Origin: Rubricoccus marinus
GTDB lineage: Bacteria; Bacteroidota; Rhodothermia; Rhodothermales; Rubricoccaceae
Direction of reading: 5' to 3'
Length of the DNA stretch: 64,000 bases
Assembly: GCF_002257665.1 (NCBI RefSeq)
Contig: NZ_MQWB01000001.1
Coordinates: 680,502-744,501 of the forward strand
The translations under genes and the position numbers were made by a program. How positions within the stretch are numbered: the stretch's first letter is position 1; the number at the start of each line of letters is the position of its first letter. The notes under the pieces were generated by a model that made no database searches, was not told the DNA's origin, and saw only the letters and a list, made by a program, of their open reading frames with translations. This document shows, piece after piece, positions 58,048-64,000 of the stretch.

Positions 58048-59700
58048 ATGGACGCCGATCTCACCTCGATTCAGGAAGCCCGCGACGCGCTCACGCGTGT
58101 CCGCAACGCCCAGCGCCGCTTTAAAGCCACGCCGCAAGAGGACGTGGACCGCATCGTGGACGCGATGGTGGAGGCTGGCGCGCGAGAGGCCGAACGGCTC
58201 GGCGTGATGGCGCACGAGGAAACAGGCTTCGGACGAGCCGAGAGCAAGCGGCAGAAAAACCTCTTCGCGACGCGCACGCTCCAGGAGCGGATGCAGGGCA
58301 TGAAGACCGCCGGCATCGTGCGCAAGCTGGAGGGCGGAAAGGTGTGGGAAGTCGCGACCCCGATGGGCGTGGTGGCCGCGCTCATCCCGAGTACCAACCC
58401 GACGGCGACGGCGATGTACAAGGCCATTATCTCGGCGAAGGCGCGCTGCGGCATCGTGATGAGCCCGCACCCGCGCGCGGCGAACTGCACGGCGGAGGCG
58501 CTACGCGTCGTGGCCGAGGCCGCCTACGCCGCTGGCGCGCCCGAGGGCCTGTTCGCGTGCCTCACGCGTGTGACCATGGAGGGGACAAACGAGATCATGG
58601 AGAACGACATCACCGACGTGATCCTCGCGACCGGCGGCGGCGCGATGGTCCGTGCGGCGTACTCCAAGGGCAAGCCCGCCTACGGCGTGGGCAGCGGCAA
58701 CGTGCCGGTCTACGTGGACCGCTCCGCGAACGTCGCCAAGGCAGCCGCAGACGTGCTCACCGGCACGAGCTTCGACTGGGGCACGCTGTGCTCGACCGAG
58801 CGCTCGGTCGTGGCGGACGCGCCGATCCGGACCGAATTGCTGGAGGCGTTCCGCGCCAGAGGCGGGTACGTCTGCTCGGACGCGGAGCGGGCCAAGCTCC
58901 GCGCCATCATCAAGCCCGGCGGGCGGTTCAACACGGAGATCGTGGGCCAGAGCCCCATGCGCATCGCTGAGATGGCGGGCTTCACGGTCCCCAACGACAC
59001 GCGCGCCCTCATCGCGGAAGTGGACGCGGTGGGCAAGGACGAGCCGCTGTCGATGGAGACACTTTCGCCCATCCTCAGCTTCTACGTCGCCGACGGGTGG
59101 GAGCGCGGCTGCGAGCGCTGCATCGAGATCCTGGAATTCGGCGGCATCGGCCACACGCTCGCGATCCACGCGCAGAGCGAGCGGGCCATCGAGCAGTTCG
59201 CGCTCAAGAAGCCGTCCATGCGCATCGTCGTCAACACGGTCGCCGCGCTGGGCTCGGTCGGCATGACGACCAAGCTCTTCCCGGCGATGACGCTCGGGCC
59301 GGGGACCGTCGGCGGGAGCATCACGAGCGACAACGTCTCGCCGTTGCACCTCATCAACGTCAAGCGCGTCGCGTTCGAGACAGCCCCGCTCAACGACGAC
59401 GCGGGGCAGCCTCTGGCGGCGAACGCCCAGCGCGGCAAGACGCCCGTGCCGGCGTCTCGGTCGGCCTCTCGCTCCGAATCGCGTCCTGCCCCGGCCTCTG
59501 GCGCCAGAGGCTCCGGCACCTCCACGTCGGGCGGCTGGATGGACGAGATCGAGCGTCGCCTGCTCGACCGCGCGGGCAACGCGCCCGTGTCGCGGCCCAC
59601 GGCATCGCCAGAGGCCTCTGGCGACGGCGCTCCGGCGTCGTCCACGCTCGCGATCCCGGACCCGCAGGTGGAGGCGCTGATCCGGAAGTTCAGGAAATAA
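58048..59700 (+). CDS. CoA-acylating aldehyde dehydrogenase with C-terminal tail
   Basis: A 550-residue dehydrogenase of the EutE/AdhE N-domain type, converting an aldehyde, NAD and CoA to acyl-CoA and NADH. Typical blocks: GVVAALIPSTNPTATAMYKA, MSPHPRAANCT, AGAPEGLFACLT, catalytic cysteine in WGTLCSTERSVV (near residue 250), GGIGHTLAIHAQSE and LGPGTVGGSITSDNVSPLHL. After residue ~455 the chain leaves the catalytic fold: a low-complexity linker with two decamer palindromes (59494-59511, 59606-59623), an amphipathic helix (WMDEIERRLLDRA) and a final helix (PQVEALIRKFRK). The linker-plus-helix tail resembles microcompartment encapsulation peptides, but no shell gene is in the window. A related substrate such as sulfoacetaldehyde is possible. 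Confidence 0.85.
   Translation: MDADLTSIQEARDALTRVRNAQRRFKATPQEDVDRIVDAMVEAGAREAERLGVMAHEETGFGRAESKRQKNLFATRTLQERMQGMKTAGIVRKLEGGKVWEVATPMGVVAALIPSTNPTATAMYKAIISAKARCGIVMSPHPRAANCTAEALRVVAEAAYAAGAPEGLFACLTRVTMEGTNEIMENDITDVILATGGGAMVRAAYSKGKPAYGVGSGNVPVYVDRSANVAKAAADVLTGTSFDWGTLCSTERSVVADAPIRTELLEAFRARGGYVCSDAERAKLRAIIKPGGRFNTEIVGQSPMRIAEMAGFTVPNDTRALIAEVDAVGKDEPLSMETLSPILSFYVADGWERGCERCIEILEFGGIGHTLAIHAQSERAIEQFALKKPSMRIVVNTVAALGSVGMTTKLFPAMTLGPGTVGGSITSDNVSPLHLINVKRVAFETAPLNDDAGQPLAANAQRGKTPVPASRSASRSESRPAPASGARGSGTSTSGGWMDEIERRLLDRAGNAPVSRPTASPEASGDGAPASSTLAIPDPQVEALIRKFRK
59494..59511. repeat. Head-to-head decamer palindrome in the dehydrogenase linker
   Basis: GCCTCTGGCGCCAGAGGC, read as ASGARG between the catalytic domain and the tail helices. 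Confidence 0.85.
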
Positions 59701-59812
59701 CGCTGTACCCGGGATGGGCGCCCCGTGGCGCTCCCACCGCTTCCGCACAAGCACTGCGACCCTCGGCGCCAGAGGCGGGCACCCCTGCAGCTTCTAGCGC
59801 GTAGACTCGGCC

Positions 59813-61750
59813 ATGGCCGAGGTCTCTCCCGCTTCCGTCTCCACGATGACGCCTCCGTCGGTTCAGACCGGCGATGATGCGTTGGACGCGATCCTGCTCC
59901 GAGCGTGGGAGGGAATGCCCGACCGGCCGGACCACCTAGTCGAGCACGCGCAGCGAGCACTAGACCGCGCGGACAGCACGGACAACGCCCGAGGGCGGGC
60001 CTACGCGCTGGGCGTCCTTGGCACGGGGTTGTACATGCGCTCCGACCACGAGGAGGCCTTGGAGGCGCTAACGGAGGGGTTGGCCTTGATCGAGCCGTTC
60101 GGGGACCTGTACGGGCGGGGGCTGCTCCTCGGCGGGCTCGCTGGCGTGCACGTCAGCCTGGGGCATTTCGACGAGGCGATGGAAACCGCGCTCGACGCGC
60201 TCCGCGTGGCACGGGTGCTGGGAGACCGGGAGCGGGAGGCGTGGACGCTTGTCGGCCTGGGCAATAGCTACCTGGACCTCGGGGACCTGGAACGCGCGAT
60301 GGAGGCGGGCGAGACCGGGCTGCGCCTGTTCGGCGAGTTGGGCCAGCCGGCGGGGCAGGCCCGCGCGCACGGCGTTATGGGCGGCGCGCTGATGCGGATG
60401 GGCCGCAGCGCCGAGGCCCGCGCGCACCACGAAGCCGCGCTCCGCCTCGCTCGCGAAGACGGGGTCCGCCTCAACGAAGCCCGCGCGCTCCACGACCTCG
60501 GCGAGTGCGCGTACCTCGCCAAGGAGTACGCTCAGGCACTCCAACTCCACCGCGAGGCGCTCGGCATCCGTCGCGAGGTGGGCAACCGGCAGGCGCAGAG
60601 CACGAGCCTGCTCCACATCGGGCTCGCGCTCACGGCGCTCGGCCGCGCGCCAGAGGCCATCGAGACCCTGGTGAACGCCCGCGACCTCGCGATGGAGGTC
60701 GGCGCCGAGCCGCGCATCGCGCAAGCCGACGAGGCGCTGGCCGACGCCTACGAGGCCTCTGGCGACGCCGCGCGCGCGCTGGAGCACTTCCGGCTGTTCC
60801 ACGCCCGCCGCGAGCGGATGCTGGACGCGCAATCGCGCAGCCGCATCCAGTCCATCCAGATCCGCGCCGACGCCGAGCAGGCGCAGCGCGAGGCCGAGAT
60901 CGCGCACCTCCGCTCGGTCGAGCTCGCCGACGCCAACGCGGGCCTCGAAGAGGCTCTCACGGACCTCCAGCAAACGCAGCGGCGGCTGCTCCAGCAAGAG
61001 AAGCTGGCCTCGCTCGGGCGCCTGGCCTCTGGCGTGGCGCACGAGATCCAGAACCCGATCAACTTCATCGCCAACTTCGCCGAGATCAACGCGGACTACG
61101 CCGACGAGATGCGCGAGACGGTGGAGCGCCGCCGCGCCGAACTGCCGCCCGACCTCGCGGACGAACTCACCGACCTCCTCGGCGACGTGAGCGCGAACAC
61201 CGGGCGTGTGCGGGAGCACGCCCAGCGCGCCAGCGGCATCGTCAAGAGCCTCATCGGGCACGGCAACACGTCCTCGGGCCAGCGCGAGACCGTGGACCTC
61301 CGCGACCTCGTCGGCCGCGTCGTCGACGTCACGTTTGCGGGCTCGGGTATCCGGCCGGTCTGGGTCCCCGGAGCGGAGCCGGTTCACGCCGAGGTGGACG
61401 CGCAGGCCTTCGACCGCGCGCTCGTCAACCTGGTGGACAACGCGCGCCGCGCCGTCCTAGACCGCGCCCACGAGGACGACGGCTTCCGCGCCGTGGTTTG
61501 CGTCGCGCTGGACCGCGTGGACGACCGCGTGATCCTCCGCGTGATGGACAACGGCCCCGGCATTCCGGACGACCTGCGCGACCGCGTGTTCGAGCCGTTT
61601 TTCAGCACCCGCCCCACGGGCGAGGGCACAGGCCTCGGGCTCACGCTTGCGCGCCAGATCGTCGTGGACGGCCACGAGGGCTCGCTGGATTTGGAGCCCT
61701 CCGCGATGGGCAGCACGTTTACCATCTCGCTGCCTTCGGCCGACGCCTGA
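59813..61750 (+). CDS. TPR-containing cytoplasmic histidine kinase
   Basis: A 645-residue sensor kinase without membrane segments. Residues ~25-345 are tetratricopeptide repeats (ARGRAYALGVLGTGLYMRSDHEEALEALTEGL and about six more), followed by a coiled coil (about 345-400) and the kinase core: H-box LASGVAHEIQNPINFIANF (histidine near 411), N-box LVNLVDNARRAV, G1 DNGPGIPD, F-box FEPFFST and G2 GTGLGLTLAR. The TPR module probably senses a protein partner in the cytoplasm. No response regulator is adjacent. ATG 59813 is used; MTPPSV 11 codons later is an alternative. Confidence 0.9.
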   Translation: MAEVSPASVSTMTPPSVQTGDDALDAILLRAWEGMPDRPDHLVEHAQRALDRADSTDNARGRAYALGVLGTGLYMRSDHEEALEALTEGLALIEPFGDLYGRGLLLGGLAGVHVSLGHFDEAMETALDALRVARVLGDREREAWTLVGLGNSYLDLGDLERAMEAGETGLRLFGELGQPAGQARAHGVMGGALMRMGRSAEARAHHEAALRLAREDGVRLNEARALHDLGECAYLAKEYAQALQLHREALGIRREVGNRQAQSTSLLHIGLALTALGRAPEAIETLVNARDLAMEVGAEPRIAQADEALADAYEASGDAARALEHFRLFHARRERMLDAQSRSRIQSIQIRADAEQAQREAEIAHLRSVELADANAGLEEALTDLQQTQRRLLQQEKLASLGRLASGVAHEIQNPINFIANFAEINADYADEMRETVERRRAELPPDLADELTDLLGDVSANTGRVREHAQRASGIVKSLIGHGNTSSGQRETVDLRDLVGRVVDVTFAGSGIRPVWVPGAEPVHAEVDAQAFDRALVNLVDNARRAVLDRAHEDDGFRAVVCVALDRVDDRVILRVMDNGPGIPDDLRDRVFEPFFSTRPTGEGTGLGLTLARQIVVDGHEGSLDLEPSAMGSTFTISLPSADA

Positions 61751-61754
61751 GCGG

Positions 61755-61772
61755 GCCTCTGGCGCCAGAGGC
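61755..61772. repeat. Head-to-head decamer palindrome filling a convergent junction
   Basis: GCCTCTGGCGCCAGAGGC occupies nearly the whole 22-base gap between the histidine kinase stop (61750) and the leftward gene's stop (61773). Confidence 0.9.
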
Positions 61773-62408
61773 TCAGACCACCAGACCCACCGCCCACATC
61801 GCCGCGCCCGCCGCCAGAGGCACGCGGAGGTTGTCGTTGACCGGGATCGGCAGCGCCTCCACGGCCGCGGCCACGACGGCGCCGACGAGGATCTGCGCGA
61901 GCGATAGCTCTACGCCCGGCCACTGCGCGAACGCCCAGCCCATGAGCGCGGCGGTGACGATAAACGCCAGCGTGCCCTCCAGCGATTTCGGCGAGCCGAA
62001 CAGCCGGGTTCTGCCGATGCGCCGGCCCACGAGCGCCGCCGCCGCGTCGCCGATCATCTGCATCGCCATCGCCGAGGCCGCCACCACGGGCGAGAACAGC
62101 GCCACGCACAACGCCGCCGCCACGCACATCATCGTCGCGCCGTTGAACACGATGCGCTCGCCGAACGGCGGGATCTCCTCCGGCCGCATCAGCGACGCGA
62201 ACGCCTTGAGCAGGAAGTCCCGCGCCCAGCGGATCCTCTGGCGGCTCCAGTCCGCCGCGAGCGCGATCACCGCCAGAGGCACCAGCACCCACAGCGAGAC
62301 CTCGCGCCCGAACAGCAGGATCCCGACCGGGATGACGAGCGCGCCGAGGTGGAGGGCCTTGCGGCGGACCTCGGCGGCGTACGAGATGACGGGGACGTGG
62401 TCGCTCAT
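61773..62408 (-). CDS. Dolichol/phytol kinase-like CTP-dependent membrane protein
   Basis: A 211-residue integral membrane protein with about six hydrophobic helices. The signature MIGDAAAALVGRRIGRTRLFGSPKSLEGTLAFIV matches the CTP-binding loop of dolichol kinase, phytol kinase and SEC59-like proteins, distantly related to phosphatidate cytidylyltransferase. The first part (EVRRKALHLGALVIPVGIL) is the typical 'RKxxHxxx' start. It probably phosphorylates a polyprenol or another lipid alcohol; the substrate is unknown. ATG 62408 lies 18 bases downstream of a TACCTTCC box. Confidence 0.85.
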   Translation of the reverse strand: MSDHVPVISYAAEVRRKALHLGALVIPVGILLFGREVSLWVLVPLAVIALAADWSRQRIRWARDFLLKAFASLMRPEEIPPFGERIVFNGATMMCVAAALCVALFSPVVAASAMAMQMIGDAAAALVGRRIGRTRLFGSPKSLEGTLAFIVTAALMGWAFAQWPGVELSLAQILVGAVVAAAVEALPIPVNDNLRVPLAAGAAMWAVGLVV

Positions 62409-62426
62409 GGAACGCGGGGGGACGGC

Positions 62427-62434
62427 GGAAGGTA
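62427..62434 (-). promoter_or_regulatory. Candidate -7 promoter box (TACCTTCC)
   Basis: On the minus strand, 18 bases upstream of the lipid-kinase-like gene. Confidence 0.4.
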
Positions 62435-62460
62435 GCCGCCCCTCACTCGCCTCTGGCGCC

Positions 62461-63846
62461 ATGCGCACGCTCCTCGCCCTGCTCCTCACCGTCTTTCTCA
62501 CCGCCTGCGGCTCCGACACCGACTACGCCGGCGACATGCGCGAGCAGCACGACGGCGAGACGCCAGAGGCCTCTGGCGCGGGTGCGGACGCCGCGGCGCT
62601 CGACGTGACGCGCGAGGAGGTGGTCTACGCCACGGTCGATGGCGAGAGCGTAACCGGGACGCTCGTCCGGCCTGCCGGCGTGACGGGCCCGCTGCCCGCC
62701 GTCATCGTCATCCACGAGTGGTGGGGGCTCAACGACAACGTGCGCGACATGGCCGCCAAGCTCGCCGCCGAAGGCTACGCCGCGCTCGCCGTCGACCTCT
62801 ACCAGGGCGAGTCTGCCGACACACCCGACGCCGCGACGGGCCTCATGCGCGGCGCGATGGACCGCTCCGCCGCGCTCACCGATAACCTGGAGCAGGCCTA
62901 CGCGTACCTCAAGACGGTGCAACAGGCGCCCAGCGTCGCCTCTCTAGGCTGGTGCTTTGGCGGCGCGTGGTCCCTGCGGGCCGCCCTCGCAATGCCGACG
63001 GAACTGGACGCCGCGGTGATCTACTACGGCCAGCCCGTAACCGAGTCCGACGAGCTAGCGCCTCTGGCGATGCCCATCCTCGCCCACTTCGGCGAGGCCG
63101 ACGACTCCATCCCGATGAGCGCCGTGGAGCAGTTCGACAGCGCGCTGGAGGCCGCGGGCGTGGACTACGAGGTGTTTGTCTACACCGACGCTGCGCACGC
63201 CTTTGCCAACCCCTCTGGGCAGGCCTACGACCCTGAAGCCGCCGAGACCGCCTGGGCGCGCACGACGGCGTTCCTCGCGGCAAACCTGCAGGCAACGGAG
63301 ACGACTAAAGCGCCTCTGGCGCCAGAGGCCGTGCACCCGCTCCACCTCCGCCTCGCTGAGGGCTCCCACCGCGGCGCCATGCGCATCGCGGAAGAGGCCG
63401 CTGGCGATCCCGAACTCACGGCCGTTCTGGTCGATGGCCTCGCTAGTACAGACCCGGCTCTGCGCAACCACGCCGCCTCCGCGCTCGACCTCGCCACGCG
63501 GCGGCACCCCGGTCTGCTCGCTCTGCACGCGGACGCCCTCCTAAGCGCTGCCCGCGCTGACGCCAGAGGCTCCGCGCTCCGCCGAACGCTGCCGCTGCTC
63601 CTCGCGAGGATCGCTCTAACCTCTCAGCAGGCAGAGACGGTCCTCGCGCTCGCCCGGCGCCGGCTCCGCGATACGCCGGCCAACGGCACGCGCGCGAACG
63701 CGCTCACCGCGCTCGCATCCGTCGCCGAACAGCACCCGGCTCAGCGTGCAGGCCTCATCGCCGAACTCGACGCTTGGTTGGACGCGCCCGAGCCGTCTCT
63801 CCGCGCATGCGCGCGGCTCCTCCTCGCCCGTCTGGACCAGCTGTAG
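62461..63846 (+). CDS. Dienelactone hydrolase-like lipoprotein fused to a helical repeat domain
   Basis: A 461-residue protein. A lipoprotein signal (MRTLLALLLTVFLTAC) precedes a dienelactone-hydrolase fold: VIVIHEWWGLNDNVRDMAAKLAAEGY, nucleophile cysteine in LGWCFGGAW (near residue 163), aspartate in HFGEADDSIP (near 212) and histidine in DAAHAFAN (near 243). At about residue 285 comes a perfect decamer palindrome (63312-63329, read APLAPEA), after which ~170 residues of leucine/alanine-rich helices follow (ALRNHAASALDLATRRHPGL, LRACARLLLARLDQL), like HEAT repeats. The helical part resembles a separate cytoplasmic protein, so the two may be a recent in-frame fusion across a former intergenic palindrome. 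Confidence 0.8.
   Translation: MRTLLALLLTVFLTACGSDTDYAGDMREQHDGETPEASGAGADAAALDVTREEVVYATVDGESVTGTLVRPAGVTGPLPAVIVIHEWWGLNDNVRDMAAKLAAEGYAALAVDLYQGESADTPDAATGLMRGAMDRSAALTDNLEQAYAYLKTVQQAPSVASLGWCFGGAWSLRAALAMPTELDAAVIYYGQPVTESDELAPLAMPILAHFGEADDSIPMSAVEQFDSALEAAGVDYEVFVYTDAAHAFANPSGQAYDPEAAETAWARTTAFLAANLQATETTKAPLAPEAVHPLHLRLAEGSHRGAMRIAEEAAGDPELTAVLVDGLASTDPALRNHAASALDLATRRHPGLLALHADALLSAARADARGSALRRTLPLLLARIALTSQQAETVLALARRRLRDTPANGTRANALTALASVAEQHPAQRAGLIAELDAWLDAPEPSLRACARLLLARLDQL
63312..63329. repeat. Head-to-head decamer palindrome at a domain seam
   Basis: GCCTCTGGCGCCAGAGGC at the junction of the hydrolase and helical domains of the preceding entry. Confidence 0.85.
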
Positions 63847-63847
63847 C

Positions 63848-63865
63848 CGCCAGAGGCCTCTGGCG
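63848..63865. repeat. Tail-to-tail decamer palindrome filling a convergent junction
   Basis: CGCCAGAGGCCTCTGGCG occupies almost the whole 19-base gap between the hydrolase fusion gene and the leftward thiE. Confidence 0.88.
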
Positions 63866-64000
63866 TTAGCCCCAGCGCTCAATGGCCTCGCGGAAGGCCG
63901 CCGCCGCCGCTTGCGGGTCCGGCGCGCACGAGACCGCCGTCATCACCGCCACGCCCATCGCGCCCGCGTCCAGGCAGGGCGCCACGCGCTCGGGCGTGAT
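63866..64000 (-). CDS. thiE: Thiamine phosphate synthase, C-terminal end
   Basis: Partial gene: the last 44 codons before a TAA stop (63868-63866), with the N-terminus beyond the window. The visible peptide (ITPERVAPCLDAGAMGVAV, then MTAVSCAPDPQAAAAAFRE) matches the final strand and helix of ThiE/TenI-type TIM barrels, in which GVAVxxAI contacts phosphate. The enzyme joins the pyrimidine and thiazole moieties of thiamine. Because only the end is seen, a TenI-like homologue cannot be excluded. Confidence 0.7.
   Translation of the reverse strand: MTPERVAPCLDAGAMGVAVMTAVSCAPDPQAAAAAFREAIERWG

Noticed and set aside
60505-62460. Upstream open frame leading into the hydrolase gene through the histidine kinase
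   Set aside because: Off-frame shadow of the kinase gene; the lipoprotein signal peptide at 62461 marks the real start.

Overview
The window is a very GC-rich (roughly two-thirds G+C by eye), gene-dense bacterial chromosome segment with 50 supported protein genes (two cut by the window edges). I see no rRNA, tRNA, CRISPR array, transposase or prophage. A C-terminal type IX secretion sorting domain, a HisA C-terminus of the kind I associate with Bacteroidota, YfhO and DPP-IV-like proteins, and a recurrent TAnnTTnn box upstream of starts in place of Shine-Dalgarno signals point to the Bacteroidota/Rhodothermota side of the tree. A marine Rhodothermota such as Rubrivirga or Rubricoccus is my best guess; that is inference from content, not a database match.

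The dominant feature is a short sequence, CGCCAGAGGC and its complement GCCTCTGGCG, scattered through coding and intergenic DNA. I counted about 47 copies of its 9-bp core in the first 10 kb. Two copies often meet as a perfect 18-bp palindrome. All eight junctions between convergent genes contain it, seven as a close inverted pair, and one pair (57898-57934) is a textbook intrinsic terminator with a T-run. In proteins it is read as ASG, PLA, LWR, ARG, RQR or PEA, mostly in linkers. It is absent or nearly so from the secretin, pilus ATPase and outer-membrane-protein genes. It resembles a highly iterated palindrome (HIP1-like) or a DNA-uptake sequence.

Layout: 1-9.3 kb holds an AAA+ ATPase, small membrane and PRC-barrel proteins, a metallophosphoesterase, a YdeI-like protein, tyrA and a HerA-like ATPase. 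9.7-19.5 kb is a type IV pilus-like cluster: three pilin-like proteins without recognisable leader peptides, a PilT-type ATPase, a fused PilM-PilN, a fused PilO-PilP and a short secretin. No PilB, PilC, PilD or major pilin is present here. 19.6-31 kb holds a dynamin-like GTPase, an outer-membrane barrel, lipoproteins, an acyltransferase, a YfhO protein and two glycosyltransferases. 31.1-32.9 kb holds folB and a folK-deoxynucleoside kinase fusion. 33-40.3 kb holds a secreted protein, two c-type cytochromes (one with seven haems plus TPRs) and a two-gene operon for membrane-anchored proteins.

40.4-49.1 kb holds hisA, a TetR regulator with a clear operator facing a YiaA/B protein, a DUF1963 protein, metH with two in-frame repeat insertions, a DUF922 protease-like protein and an enoyl-CoA hydratase. 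49.3-54.4 kb holds a large repetitive T9SS cargo protein and a lipoprotein. 54.6-64 kb holds a PAP2 phosphatase, an S9 peptidase, a CoA-acylating aldehyde dehydrogenase, a TPR histidine kinase, a dolichol-kinase-like protein, a dienelactone hydrolase fused to a helical repeat domain, and the end of thiE.

The tightest functional unit is the pilus cluster: ATPase, then inner-membrane alignment complex, then secretin, in the canonical pilM-Q order but with neighbouring genes fused. If the pilus takes up DNA, the abundant decamer could be its recognition sequence; this is the most interesting hypothesis from the window and is untested.
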